64,000 bases of DNA from Mactromeris polynyma (GCA_032209605.1 JASFXZ010000001.1:42226619-42290618); one strand, 5' to 3'; shown: positions 1 through 12,960, counted from the stretch's first letter. The notes: generated by a model from the letters alone, not told the origin. Numbers and translations: made by a program.

Positions 1-272
1 GTCCGTGTCCTGGTCTATGCTTGTGAATGCTGTTCAGTGTCCGTGTCCTGGTCTATGCTTGTGAATGTTGTTCAGTGTCCGTGTCCTAGTCTAGGCTAGT
101 GAATGCTGTTCAGTGTCCGTGTCCTGGTCTATGCTTGTGAATGCTGTTCAGTGTCCGTGTCTTGGTCTATGCTTGTGAATGCTGTTCAGTGTCCGTGTCC
201 TAGTCTATGATTGTGAATGTTGTTCAGTGTCCGTGACCTGGTCTATGCTTGCGAATGTTGTTCAGTGTCCGT
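1..272. repeat. 38-bp minisatellite, truncated at window edge
   Basis: About seven head-to-tail copies of a 38-bp unit that begins GTCCGTGTCCTGGTCTATGC and ends GCTGTTCAGT. Copies differ by single substitutions, for example CTGG/CTAG and GCTG/GTTG. The first base of the window is already inside a unit, so the array continues to the left and its full length is unknown. The open frame starting near 179 is a read-through of this array and is not a gene. Confidence 0.93.
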
Positions 273-1778
273 GTGAAGGACCTTATCTTCTTGTTGTGTG
301 TACCCTCTTTACAAGTTGCCTGCCTTTCTTTTATCTGCATCTGTCAAGGAAAAGTCTGATATTAAATACTGCTCTGCGGCGTTAACATAATGTGTCTCTT
401 ATACATGTATATTATAATATATATATTATAGTTATAATGATATAATTGTGAATAAGTCATAAAGGCGATCGTATAGTATTACCGATACGAGTGTATGAAA
501 AAGGTTTGCTCATTATATTGCGGATCATATTGTGTTCACTGTATCATTGCTTTTAGCTAGCTGTTATATTGATTCAAACCCTAGTTTTTTACGGACAGTT
601 CTATGACTGTAAATATATATGTGGTAATGATTTCAATTAATGTTTAGAAGAATTTAAATTTTTAGTGTGTATGCTTCTTTTGTCTGGCATGCTGTTCGCG
701 TTAATTCCCCTTCCATTTGTTCTGTGTTCGTCGTATGTTATTGGCTGGTCCAGTTATGGATTCTCTGCCCCATTTTCTGCTTCTAATGCTTCTCTCCCCT
801 TAATTGTATTGATAATCGGCCACACAATTCATTATCACTCAATCCCGATAGGTGTGTGTCCTTACACCTTCTCAACCCACAGTGTTTTGTGTGCTAGGTC
901 TCCCTGAATCTGTGTGGAGAGACATTGCCAACTTGTTTTTTACTAATTCTTGAATATCTTACTCACATTCGAATAAATTCAACATTCGCACATGCACTTA
1001 AGAAGTAATGTTTAAAGCCATCGGGGACTTCTTTGCGCTTTAGTACACGTGAATACTTTTGTTCTCTTCTCTGAATCTGCGATATGTTGTTTTAAATATC
1101 ATCTTGAATTCTAAAATCAATTGTCACTATAAAAACGAAATACTTTGTTTTATTTAGAGGAAAAGGCAATTTCGTGATAGTGTTCACCATTTCAGAAAAA
1201 TGCAAACATTTAATTTCGATGAAACGATTCTTGATTGTGCAATATTGTAAGATGTTATATTTTGTCATTTGATTATGTAACGTCTGGAATATAAGTACTA
1301 TTATTCCATCTTATATAAGCATTTGTCCACCAGTTTGTTAGATCCGTATTGGAGAAATCATCAGCTAGCTGCTTCAAACAAGCATTCAAACAGTGATTAA
1401 CTGCGGTCATTATAGACAAAATGTTGAGTAGATTATTGTCGAATTACTTGGCAATCGCCGCAAATATTTGTAGAGGGTCAAACGAACGAACGTAATAAAA
1501 GTATTATAAAATCCCCAGAAAAAGTGTTGATATGGTCAACGAACCGTACGTGGTCGCCTTTCGAATTTGTCAGAATGTTACAACGGGTATAATTTCGCTC
1601 TTAATTCCAAAGTGAATTTCACGGTAAACTCCTTTATGCGGTTGGCAATGATTCTAATCATGCTGGACGAAAAGATGTACGAATCAACTTCGCCGTATAC
1701 CCATATCCAGAAGTGTAGCTGATCAGAAATGGTTCTATATATAGAAATAGAGACTCTGATTCTAATGCATTTACTGAT
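273..1778. other. non-coding stretch, little recognisable
   Basis: AT-rich sequence with no exon I can support. A weak, heavily decayed + strand match to the RepA family is visible at about 805-935 (a GGCCACACAATTC-like stretch, then CCTTCTCAA, then CTGTGTGGAGAGACATTG). The hydrophobic open frame starting with the ATG at 671 runs into this repeat. The rest shows no structure to my reading. Confidence 0.45.
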
Positions 1779-1853
1779 ATAATTGCTGTGTTATTTCATA
1801 AACCACATGTATAAAGTTTATACATGTGGTTTATGAAATAACACAGCAATTAT
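1779..1853. repeat. perfect 37-bp palindrome with 1-nt spacer
   Basis: The left arm 1779-1815 and the right arm 1817-1853 are exact reverse complements, separated only by G1816. The arms begin ATAATTGCTGTGTTATTTC and end CATGTATAAA. Such a dyad could form a cruciform or an RNA hairpin. It has no flanking terminal-repeat element that I can see. Alternatives are a recent template-switch event or a fold-back artefact of library preparation or assembly. Confidence 0.95.
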
Positions 1854-2109
1854 AGTTTATACTAGAAACTAAACACAAATCAGAAGTTTTCCTTGAAATC
1901 ACAATTACAGTTTTTCAGAATTATACCCACAAAGCTTTCAATGTAATAATTAAATTCGACGTTACATCATTCACGACAGTTTTTTTGTTGCGTGTAATTG
2001 GAACATTATTTCAATGAGTTTACTTACAAAGGGAAACGTTGGTGCTTTATTCCATTCTGATGTATGATCATGAAACAATATCAAGATAACCACACAGACA
2101 GTTAGAAGG

Positions 2110-2185
2110 AAGTATAAAGTTGTAACAGGGACCACCACATTCACAAGATAATGTCTCCACACGCAGGAAAACTTCATCATACGAA
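2110..2185 (-). repeat. RepA fragment, minus orientation
   Basis: This is a short 3'-end piece of the dispersed RepA family in reverse: AAGTTGTAACAGGGAC, then CCACATTCACAAGATAATG, then TCTCCACACGCAGG. It lies about 100 bp from the + strand RepA array, so the two copies face each other. Confidence 0.7.
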
Positions 2186-2269
2186 AATGACGAGGTAACG
2201 AATTGTAAAGAATCAGTTCAAAATATGTTAGTGTATTCATATACGTTTATCTGATGGTGCATGTAAATA

Positions 2270-2845
2270 TTGTCTGTTCCCTTATGTATGTACCCCTGAG
2301 CCTCCTCAAATGCCTTATGTTGTGTGGTTTGTTGTTTTGCCGGAGGTCTGTGCAGAGAGACACTATCTTATGTATGAGGCCTCGAGCCTACTCAAATGCC
2401 TTATGTTTTAGGGATTGTTTTCCCGGAGTCTATGTGGAGAGGCACTATCTTATGTATGTGGCCTTGGACCTCCTCAAATGCCTTATGTGCTGTGGATTGT
2501 TTTCCCGGAGGTCTGTGCAGAGAGACACTATCTTATGTATGAGGCCTAGAGCCTACTCAAATGCCCTATGTTTTGGGGATTGTTTTCCCGGAGTCTATGT
2601 GGAGAGGCACTATCTTATGTATGTGGCCTTGGACCTCCTCAAATGCCTTATGTGTTGTGGATTGTTTTCCCGGAGGTCTGTGTGGAGAGGCAGTATCTTA
2701 TGTATGTGGCATTGGAGCCTCCTCAAATGCCTTATGTTTTGTGGATTGTTTTCCCGGAGGTCTGTGTGGAGAGGCACTATCTTCCTCCCCAAATGCCTTA
2801 TGTATATGGCGTTCCCTGTAGCAACTTATTATCTGTCTTTTGAAA
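2270..2845 (+). repeat. RepA copy with internal ~83-bp tandem expansion
   Basis: The 3' part of RepA is amplified six times. Units start with CCTCCTCAAATGCC or CCTACTCAAATGCC at 2301, 2387, 2469, 2552, 2634 and 2718, a spacing of 82-86 bp. Each contains CCCGGAGGTCTGTG (or GGAGTCTATG) and CACTATCTTATGTATG. Two unit types alternate for much of the array (GCAGAGAGACAC with ATGAGGCC, versus GTGGAGAGGCAC with ATGTGGCC), so the effective period there is a dimer of about 165 bp. The copy ends with the family's usual 3' end GGCGTTCCCTGTAGCAAC. The 199-codon frame from 2254 reads through this array and is not a gene. Confidence 0.9.
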
Positions 2846-2859
2846 AGCTTTGACCAATT

Positions 2860-5800
2860 TTATCATGTAATTATACTCGGGTCACTTTTATAATAATCAT
2901 AACAGTGAATCTGACAACTATTTTATCTTTAAAGTTTAACTCGAAACTAGAAATGGTATCAATTAGTGGTTTAACAAAAGGTGAAGCTTGTCACAAGCCT
3001 GAACCTCCCTTGACATATACGGACAAAATAAAAGGGATGAGGCACCCGCATGCAGATTATTGTGAAGCGGAACACAAATGCCGAGTCGCTTTAACAAAAG
3101 ATGCGAGAGCTATTTATAAATAAGTAATTGAATCAATCAATCGCGTATTACACAACAACGAATCATTATTGTCGAGATATTAAAAGTACCAGCAGAAAGA
3201 ACAAAACTTTCTTAGAAATATGGTTGGACTGTAGATTGCATACGATAATGAATTTAATCATTTTAAACAAGACTGAATATCTAAATCAATATATTAAATA
3301 CCAGAGACAGAAATCCCTGAAGTTGTGGTAATAAATGTACGTCTAATTCATTGCGGAAAATTATTCATCACTATCAAAAGAAGCCGTGAGCATTTTTTCC
3401 TCAATGGAAAATACAAATATTTATTCATGGATGGGATGATTGTAATTCCACGAATGCGTATTGTCATGATATTTAAATCGACAGAACGCCGTCAGAATGG
3501 GGAGTAAAAACAGTAAAATAAGTGTGAAGAATTTACACTGCGAACAAAACTGTTTTCTTACGGTTGTAAACATGCGATATTACCGAACTGTATGCCCACT
3601 GGTGGCTGACAGAATGTGAACATGATCATGGCATTTATAAATTGATACACATTCCGATGAACTATATTGGTTACATTACTCTGCAAAGTGAAGTTATCGC
3701 ATTATAATGCCACACGTTATGAAAATTAAGCAAATAATTTTGATTATAAATATTTTTTTGCACCAAACAGCATTATTGAACATTTTCTGACAGATAGGTT
3801 TGATGCGTCCACATTGAAGATAGGTTGTTCATACTTTGCATTATAATTCGTCAATTGCCCCAAATAGATTGCCAGCATTATTGACAGATCTTAGATGTGA
3901 CATCGTGAACTCCGCGTTTCTATTGAGTTGTAAAGCTCTTTCTGGTCAAATTAGCGAACAGGAAATTTATGCGCAATCCCTGAATGACACAGAATGGTCT
4001 TATATTACAAAACGTTGTCTTTATCGGTGTGGGCAAGTCACCAAACTATATCTCGGATTAGCAGGTCTTGCGAACAGCAATGAGTTATATTCTTACGGAA
4101 ATCACTTGTCCGAGCGTATAAAGCAATGAACAGAATACGAAGAATTCTGGAAATAATCCCTATAATACTTCACCACGTCTCCAGGGTATTAGAACAGAAA
4201 AGAGCTTCTGAGAAATTTGAATTTCTGGACGAGGCACAATAGTAGAGTGTCACAACTGTTTGAGTGTTGGAAGTGACTGGAAAGCAAAAATAGAAGTATC
4301 GTTTAGACTGTTCGATTTCCATTACTAAATTGAAACATATAACATAAACAAACATCATTGAATCAAATTGGTATCTTTAAAGACTTGTCATTTTCTTCTC
4401 AGAATGTGTTCATGTTTTAATTGTTTTCAAATTTGATGGGATATAAATTGATTTAAATATCAATACAAGAATACTATTGATGTATAGTTTAGAGCCAAAA
4501 TTAATATGATTTGCATATGTGTTATTAACTAATCGACTCGATCTTTAAGTATATAACTAAATTCAGCAAGTATGTACACGCCGAAGTTGCTCCGATATAT
4601 TAAGAGGACGTTTAGCTCCAACATGTATCATGCTACAAAGAGACCAACCATTAAACTAACTGTACTAATAAGTTTCCTTCAATGTGGCCAAAAGGGTGTC
4701 TAAATATAGCCTCGAATGTGACATACAACACTGTATGTAATATACCTCCAAAGTACGATGTTTCAGCTTATTTGTGTTACATCTAGTGCAGTAACATATG
4801 TCTAAGTATCAGTATGAAGCACATACAACACCTCCAAAAGGCTTTGATGAAATGATAACAACTGCGAAGTTCAACATGAACCTTACATAACGGACTTCTC
4901 CTTGTTGTTTCCTTCGAAAATATTATATGCTGTCTGTTTTTTTTCTGATTCATTGTATTGGCGAATGTTACAATTCTGACATTGTTCATCATATTTACGC
5001 CCGGATATTTCTGTACAGTAATAAATAATAAATTAGGCAATCTCTAGAACGCCGTGAAAACATGCTATATATAATTCGAATTATTAGCAAGAGAGGTGTA
5101 CTGCTATTGAGGAATTTTCGTGAGAAAAATACAAAACCTAGACTGTTGTTTTTTAAGTACGATTTTGTCTTATTGCGGTGAGATATTTCTCCTTTGAGTA
5201 AAATTGAATGAACATATAAATATATTATGCTTAATCTTTTTATAAGCACTTAGCAAAGTTGATCCAGAATTGATGCATAACAACATTTGCACATACTTTT
5301 ACCAAGGACATACATTTTTACCGGGTTTATCTTAATATACTATAACATACTACCAATCATGAATTGATTCTAATTCGTTGTGTAAAAATGAGTTAATGTG
5401 TGTTCCATCCCTTCTTCCCCTTATTTCCCCTTGACTTTTCCATGGATTTGTTTGATAGCCTGACAAGTCCTTACTTCCACAAAGCATTGTGAAGTCCAGA
5501 TGTACTAGTTCTACTCAATGACATGACTGTATTCATTTCAAACTAAATGTAGTCTGTCCGGAGATCACTAGTGTGTCTTCGTCTAAAAGAATACATTTGT
5601 ACAATTATTTTGTTAGAAAGTTACCATTACTGTCATATATTACTCTACCCTATATTCCAGACAATGTACTTAGAATTGACATTTTTCGATAATTTCCAAC
5701 CTCAATTGTCTCACTTTCTTCCATAAAGCAACAACAATAGTAGACTTTAACTCATCGGGCACGGTACTTTAGATAATGGAAAAATAATCCTGATAAGATG

Positions 5801-6470
5801 CTAAATACAGAATATAGAAAGAAAAGGCTACTTAGTTGGTTTATATTTCGGAACGCTATTTTCAGATACAATGTAAACAATCAAAGGAAAATAATTATAA
5901 GTATGATTTCTTTTGAGAAAGTTTTTTACTAATTTAGAAGCAACCAGTGTAAAACATGTGTATATTTTCGGTCGAAATAAATAAGTCAAAACAAACTTCA
6001 CCGTCCATGCTAAGGTATATCTCATGGTGAAATTTTAAACAATTTGTAAGGAAACGCACGTGCTTTTATAGCTAGTCGTAAAGATTTGCAGTTTCGTATG
6101 TATTTTCCAGATCATAAGTAAACATGAAATATAAATGTGGATCAGTCAGTGTGTTTCAGTTTTCATATTTATATGTATTATCCCCATAATGAGATCATAG
6201 CTTTCATCTGTTTTAGTTCCTGTGAAGTGAGACAAGCTATATATTTGTAAGATAAAATAATTAACATGTTCCAGAGAGCCGTAATCTTGTACATTGTTCT
6301 AATATATGTCATCTGTCACAGCACTCCGTTACTTCCTTCCTTAAATGTCAATATTTTGAGATTGCATATTAAATCTTAGACTACTTGCTGTTATGACCGA
6401 GTTTTGCAATGAGTTTCTGTGTATTTTACTGACAGTTCCAAGGCTGTAATTCGCTGTATGGTAATTATTT
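2860..6470. other. non-coding stretch, unassigned small ORFs
   Basis: No homology, splice-supported exon, RNA gene or clear repeat is recognised. The longest frame is a 97-codon + strand read at 3836-4129, starting at a non-ATG codon, with mixed polar and hydrophobic composition. It resembles no family I know and has no other support. The remainder is AT-rich and featureless to my reading. Confidence 0.4.
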
Positions 6471-6474
6471 CTTT

Positions 6475-6850
6475 TTGTGTTTTGTGTGTATGTTATATTT
6501 CCCTTTCCCCTGTGCAGTTCGTTCATTTTATATAGTGTTCATGTTTTTTATTTTCTGCCCAGTTTCGGCCTATTGTTGCCAGCTGTCTTGTCTTGTCCTG
6601 TGATAGTTTCCATTCATTAATTTCCCCCGGCCCTTCACTATTTGCCCTCTTTGATTCTCCTAGTTATTCCTAATAGTCTACCAGGCAATTCCTTGTGCCT
6701 CTGTTTCCCACAACATGTACCTTTAAACCTCCTCAAGTGTCTTACGTTTTATGGATTGTTGTATTCCCGGAGGTCTGTGTGGGGTGGCACTGTCTTATGT
6801 ATGTGGCGTTCCCTGTAGCAACTTATTCTTTCTCTTTTCTGAGATCCCGA
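6475..6850 (+). repeat. RepA, near full-length copy
   Basis: This is one of the best copies for defining the family. In order it shows TTTCCCTTTCCCCTGT, TATATAGTGTTCATG, CAGTTTCGGCCTATTGTTGC, CAGCTGTCTTGTCTTGTCC, a C-rich run, CCAGGCAATTCCTTGTGCC, CCTCCTCAAGTGTCTTACG, CCCGGAGGTCTGTGTGG, CACTGTCTTATGTATGTGG and the 3' end CGTTCCCTGTAGCAACTTA. The unit is about 370 bp. I see no terminal inverted repeats, no coding capacity and no A-tail, so the class is unknown. Confidence 0.88.
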
Positions 6851-7942
6851 GTTTATAATGTTCAAGAAATCCAATGACATCCTCTCATATTTACGCTAAT
6901 GACACGGATCTGTCAACTGGAAGATAGTTTGTCTCCTCGGGGACCGCTATGTCTTTGTAAGAGTTATGTCTGTTCTGTTATGTATGAAGATTCGATAAGA
7001 CATATGATTCCTTTACTGTAATTACATTTCCTTAGCCTATGTGCATGTCTGGAAGGATAAATTCGGAATCGTAGTCGTTAGGAAGATCTCTGTATAGTAT
7101 GAATTTGCATAATTATGTTCTTGATAGATATCATGTTGATTTCTACACAACTCCTGATTGCATACCTCAAAAAACTTTCGAACAAATTCAAACATCAAAT
7201 GACACTCCCTGTCATGATAAAAGAACAAGAAGACATTCATTCTTGGATAATCTGAATATTTTAGTTGCGTTAAGCAATAGATGCCATTGTGCAGAGTTTT
7301 GTTCAAGAATGAGCGTGAGTTGTTTCCAGATGCTACGTATTGCATTAATCCTTACATTTGTTATAGGTTTCTATATGCTACCTGTCTAAACCCACTGAGG
7401 CACTTGACGTTCGGATTTTAATATCGGTAATTAAATCTGAGACTCAACGGGGCATAACTAACGCTTGATTTCTGCATCACTTTGTGTATTGATTTAAAGA
7501 GTTGTGAAGTATGTACAAAGTTATTATAAACCACGTTTATTACATTTTATCTATGCCCTTCATTTGACAAAATACTAGTATATCGTTTTATACTATGTAT
7601 TTGCTTTAAACAACTGTCCCGTAAATATTGATGAAACTCTTCTTTTAATTATACTGGTACATTCTACAGTTTCCAAACGTTTGCATACAAATTTTGCGCC
7701 GATTTTGTCTGACAAAACACATTCGTCGTGAAAAAATGTTTAATCAGATGATTGCAAATGCAGAGAAATTGCTTCCTTTAAATTGTATGTTAAAAGATAA
7801 AATCTTATCACAACATGTCATTCAAAGAAATGGTTTAAGTCACAGACCTCAGATTAATCAAATGAATCAATGAGATCATTAAAATCTCCTTATTTTGAAG
7901 AATTTTATGTTTGTGTTCACAGTGGGGGGATGGAAGTGGGAG

Positions 7943-8089
7943 CTTAAATGTGTGATATTGTTAGAATTATATCCTTTTAATGTCTGCGTCGCTTGAATGT
8001 GTGATATTGTTAGAATTATATCTATTTAATGTCTGGGTCGCTTGAATGTGTGATATTGTTAGAATTATATCCATTTAATGTCTGGGTCG
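7943..8089. repeat. three copies of a 49-bp tandem repeat
   Basis: Units begin at 7943, 7992 and 8041 with CTTGAATGTGTGATATTG (the first has CTTAAATGTG) and end with AATGTCTGGGTCG. Spacing is exactly 49 bp and the copies are nearly identical, so the expansion is recent. Confidence 0.93.
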
Positions 8090-9199
8090 CAGTGTTTTCG
8101 TGTTCTCTTTATATCTTAAGAACGTTCCGTCTGTTATCAAGAATGTCTAATAATTAAGAATGTCTGTCGTTTCATTGCATACTAAGGTCGGAGACAATTG
8201 TAAAACACGCACTTGCATATTCACTGTTGCTGCTTTTATAACATGTTAAATTTCTAGCTTTATAAACTGTACACTGAACTAACTCACATTAAAGAAACAC
8301 TATATAAGACATTTCATCTGATGAAATACTTGAGGTAAAGTATGTCTTTGTGTCGGTTGTCGTCGCAAACAAACCCACTAATGTAGTTTAAAAGGAAGCT
8401 GTCCTATATTCCATATGTAACGATCGTCTGTGTCTCAAGAATTGTGATATTTCTTTATAGATCATATCTTATCCAGTCACCGTATATCATAATTTCCTGT
8501 AATATCCCTTTGCTTTTATTGTCTGCTTTTGACTCAACCCGTCCCTACTGCGAGGTACATCAATTTTCAATTTATTTTCATGCAATACAATACAGTAATA
8601 GGGTTAATAGAATAATGATGACGCCGCGGATCGTTGGAGAAGCTCGCTACTGTTCCATTAACTATGGGATATGTATGCAAATTGCATCTAATCACTCGAA
8701 AATGAGGAAATGGTTTGTCTACTTGAGGCACAGAGTATGAGAGCTAAACTGATTTACTGTAGTAAAAATGGTTCACAAATTGGCAGCATCGTGTCGTTGA
8801 GAAAACTGAAAGGTTTCTTTTTATTGTAATCTTATAAGTAGGATATAGTTTACTTCTTTAGAACATCACATATGGGTAATGGCAGAGATAACATGGGGAC
8901 TACGGCAATGTAGTAAAGCTGGTAATACTAATGACGTATTGGAGATATTGGAAGTAAATTTGAATTGGGACTGGACTGATAGATGCGTTGTATAATGACA
9001 TATATGATTTTACCACGTAGTAATTTCTTAGAATTTCACTACTATGATTAAAGTGATTCAAAAACCGAAATGTTTAATTATTTTAATGCGTACGTTATTC
9101 GTTCTACATATTTCGGTATATTATGAATCGTCTGATCATAGATAGAGAAATCACGTTGTTACCGAGAATGACATATACATAAAACAATGCCAACCCACA

Positions 9200-9430
9200 C
9201 TAATGCTATGGAAAAACAGTCCACAAAATATTTGGGTCTGAGGAAGTGCAAGGGTAATCATTAAAGAGAATGGGGATGCAAGGAATGGCCTGGCCGACCA
9301 TCAGAAACAAATGTGGAGCAATTATGGGGACAACAAGTGGGACGTTAAATGGATGTAATACATCACGGGAACAAGCCATGAATGTCAATTATCATAGGCC
9401 GAAAGGGGACAGAAATGAACAACTTATGTT
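9200..9430 (-). repeat. RepA copy, minus orientation
   Basis: Reverse-strand RepA middle section: GAGGAAGTGCAAGGGTAA, then CAAGGAATGGCCTGGCCGAC, then GGATGTAATACATCACGGGA, then GGCCGAAAGGGGACAG. The 3' end (GTAGCAAC side) is largely missing. Open frames on both strands here are repeat reads. Confidence 0.8.
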
Positions 9431-10244
9431 ATTATATAAAGTTAGGGTACTGCACATGGTGAAATGTGAACTTAACATACTTCTAAAAACATAAAAAGAT
9501 ATAATACTCACACAGCAGTTGTCAGCGTGTCGCATGTGGTATTCGTAGACCACTCGTGTACGCGTGTGTCAAAATGTTCGCAACCCAATGATAGACATTT
9601 CTCCGCATGTACTAGATTTGCTGACCACATCAACACGTCTAGTCTAGATGTTAACTCAAGTATTCAGGTATGTTATGCAAGTGGTGGATGATCATTTTTA
9701 ACTTGGTCGGTCTTAATATGACGTTGAGTCGCTCATGGCCTCCATAGTTCCACACTGCTAGTTCTGACACAACCAAAGGCACAAACAACGGTTTGTTAAA
9801 AATAGGAAAAACATTTCGATTACATGCATGAATTAGAATAAATACTTCTTTCAACGCTTTAACTGACTTTATTAGAATTATGGTAATGTGCATCGCCTCT
9901 GGCAAACATGTATGTACGTATTTTATACGCAAATTAATGAAGTTCGTCTTTAATTATGATGACAATGGTATCTGTCAAAAAGTAGACAATAAAATATACT
10001 TCAAACAACGATTTGTTTATAAAAACCAACAATAACATATTTGACAGCGCAAAAGTAAGCTACAAGGCAGTCACACCCTTGGGAGTTTGGTTTCGTTCGT
10101 ATGTGTTGTTTTGTGATGCCTATGTTGTTTTGTGGTGTTTTATGTGTTCCATGTTAAGTAGTGTTTTTGGAGTTCAGCTGTTTACCTTGGAAAGGCTAAT
10201 TAGCGTGTAGTTTTTTCTTTTTATCGTATGTAGCAACAAAGGAG

Positions 10245-10530
10245 ATTAGGTTGCTACAGGGAATAACAACAGTCTACAAAACATTAGACGCTGAGAAGTT
10301 GAAGGGATGAACATGTATGTGAATAGTGGTGCAAGGAATGATCGACCATAAAAAAACATAAAAAACAAATAAGAATAATTTAGGGGGACAATAACAGGGG
10401 GTTGAAAAAGGATTGCATAAATCAAGAAACAAGTCAACAAACTCAGTATTAATAAGTCGAAATATATAACATGAATATTATGTTACGTAAAATAACTACA
10501 CATGGGAAAGGGGAACTAAATCCATTTAAT
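10245..10530 (-). repeat. RepA copy, minus orientation, decayed
   Basis: It begins with TTGCTACAGGGAATAACAAC and continues with TGGTGCAAGGAATGATCGAC, which is the RepA 3' end and the centre in reverse. ACATGGGAAAGGGGAACTAA at about 10500 matches the 5' region of the family. The middle is diverged. Confidence 0.6.
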
Positions 10531-12330
10531 GACCACGAAGCAAACTGTCATCGTTATTTTTGCAATTCAACTTTCTTTTAGTATGACCGTTGCTTAAAAC
10601 TGAGAAAAACTTTTCCGAGGGGTTTAGAAAATAAAATACTTTTAATACGTATCCGTCAATACTTTGATAGGTACAAATCACCAATTTGAAATAAGCGTAT
10701 CATATTATTTTCTTTTTGTTAATCTCATGAATAAAAACTCATAAAATTCTAAGCGGTTCCTCTTGAAATGTATGTGATTTGCTGATGGTATGATACAATA
10801 AAACCGGCTGCCTAAAATGTCAACAGTCATACAATTTATCACTGTCAGACAACTGGGGTTTGCTTATTACTTAATTGTGTTACAATATTTCCTTTTTTGG
10901 TGTTATTTAAAATCAAATAAGGTGAAAGAGAATTATCCAGACTAATTGAGAAGAAGTTGGAAATGAATAATTTGGTAACCGGTGATAGTGCTTCAGAATT
11001 ACTACCGGTCCTCTGTGGATACCATATTGAAGTTTTTCGTCTGAAATACGAATTAGAGAAAAGATTACATGTATGCTCTGGAGTTTAATCTAAGCTTTTT
11101 GGATTTTCTTTTGTCAGTTAATGATCTATGCTTCCCATAGGAAAGGATCACACGATTTAAGGAACACGAGAATAAATGGATTTGTACTCCGATCTCTCGA
11201 CGGTTACCGCCCTATTGTCATTAAGATTTTCTCTTTAAGAAAAATCATATTCACCATTTCCTATTTTGTATTTTAAATATTTCGTACACATAACACCCTT
11301 GACAAATCATAATTTGTAACTGAATGTTAAATATATAGATTTTAATACCGGTTGGGGACAATGTTTCTATTTAAAAACCCTAGGGAGACTTCATCGCATC
11401 AGCCTGAACAATTCATACTCGAAAAGTAACATTTACACTAATATTTATCAATCAAATGTCCCACGAGGGTTCTGGAACGAACTTCTATAAAAAGCTGCAT
11501 GGATGCAAAAAAAAAGTGTGCAATAACTTAATTTGACAAGAAAAATGTACACCCGGAAAAAATAGCACACACACTAACGATTTCACATTCCGCGATTTTA
11601 TGCGCTGGAGAAAAAAACCTTAATGAACCATTCAGCATTATATTCGCTACAGTGCGCATTTTCACGCTTAATGTCTTCATTGGCTTGTTACAACTCAATG
11701 GGCTTATGACCCTGATTATGATATACCATTAATGGAAATAGTTTGAGAGAGTACGATCTAGTGATGGAGAGATTTCGACTCATTCTTGGATTGACACTTA
11801 CCTCACCGCATCCCAAATGATAGATTATATGTAACGAAATTACAAAGATTACGATTGGGAGGTCTAACACACGATGGGAACATAACAACCTGGAAATATC
11901 TTAACAATCTAAAAGAGTGGTTCCCTGCTTTGCACTTTCAGACGGAATGAAGACTAACATCTAATGTCACCCATTACACTTACAAATTGTATTTTGAAGA
12001 ACTTTAAGGTAATATTTGCTTATTCGAAATACTCATGGGTGTCTGTTATTTTATCACGCCACAACAGATTGCATACATACTAATAAGATGTGGCTATAGA
12101 AAGTCATTTAGCGACCTAATGTTATTTGATTGTGCTCTGTGTACAAATGGTCCGGATGTAGGCATCAACTATTATAATGTATGAACACCGTTCATAGTAA
12201 AAATGTATCCACATAGTAGGCGAGCGGTATGCTGCTGAGAATATGACAATTTGCATTTACCCTAGTAATTACTATTATTTCTTTGACTGTTATTTAAAAC
12301 ACCTCGACTATGAACGAAAACAACTTTCTC
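10531..12330. other. non-coding stretch, nothing recognised
   Basis: AT-rich sequence with only short, unsupported open frames. No repeat, RNA gene or exon is seen. Confidence 0.4.
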
Positions 12331-12339
12331 GACTTGATA

Positions 12340-12960
12340 TGATATTCATGTTCTCCCCCTTTTCGGTCAGGGGCTTACTGTCTTTCTTGTCTTGTCCTGT
12401 GATGTATTCCATCCATTCAATCATTCTCCCTTGTTGTCCCCCTAAATGTGTCATGGTTGTTTTAGAGTGACACGAGGCTTCTGGCGTTCTTGTCTTGTCC
12501 TATGATATATTCTAACCATTCAATCATTCTCCCTTGTTGTCCCCCTAAATGTGCCATGGTTGTTTAAGAGTGACACGAGGCTTCTGGCGTTCTTGTCTTG
12601 TCCTATGATGTATGTATTCCAACCATTCAATCATTCTCCCTTGTTGTCCCCCTAAATGTGTCATGGTTGTTTCAGAGTGACACGAGGCTTCTGGCGTTCT
12701 TGTCTTGTCCTGTGATGTATACCAACCATTCAATCATTCCCCCTTGTTGTACCCTCTTTAATACCCAATGGTTGTTTTTGAGAGTCGACCAGACCATTCC
12801 TTGATCTCCGTTCCCATAAATGTTTACCCTTGTACCTCACCAGTCTCTAATGTTTATTAGGCTTTTATCCATTGGTTCTGCGTCGGGAGTCATTGACTTA
12901 TGTATTTGGCGCTCCTTGTATCTACTTAAGCTCTCTTTCATTTTCTGTGTTCACATTTTG
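12340..12960 (+). repeat. RepA copy with internal 103-107-bp tandem expansion
   Basis: The middle section of RepA is repeated in tandem: GTCTTGTCCTGTGATGTATT, then CCATTCAATCATTCTCCC, then TTGTTGTCCCCCTAAATGTG and AGAGTGACACGAGGC. The motif CTGGCGTTCTTGTC recurs at 12481, 12584 and 12691 (103 and 107 bp spacing), and an earlier related unit starts near 12378. The longer last interval comes from a small ATGT duplication. The copy continues with GACCAGACCATTCCTTG and a decayed 3' end (GGCGCTCCTTGTATCTACT). A different part of RepA was amplified here than in the array at 2.3-2.8 kb. Confidence 0.88.

Noticed and set aside
671..735. Possible signal peptide exon for the Ig gene (a hydrophobic start after ATG 671)
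   Set aside because: The best donor (GTATGT after TTCGTC) leaves phase 2, while the exon at 14155 needs phase 1. The frame also runs into a decayed RepA copy.
2254..2853. 199-codon open frame with a Cys-rich repeat
   Set aside because: It is a read-through of the tandemly expanded RepA copy; the same sequence occurs in non-coding copies elsewhere in the window.
3836..4129. 97-codon plus-strand frame as a gene
   Set aside because: It has a non-ATG start, no recognised domain and no splice or promoter support; it is left as unassigned.
8315..8345. Hammerhead ribozyme-like core (CTGATGAAATAC)
   Set aside because: The required GAAAC core strand and the flanking stems are not present.
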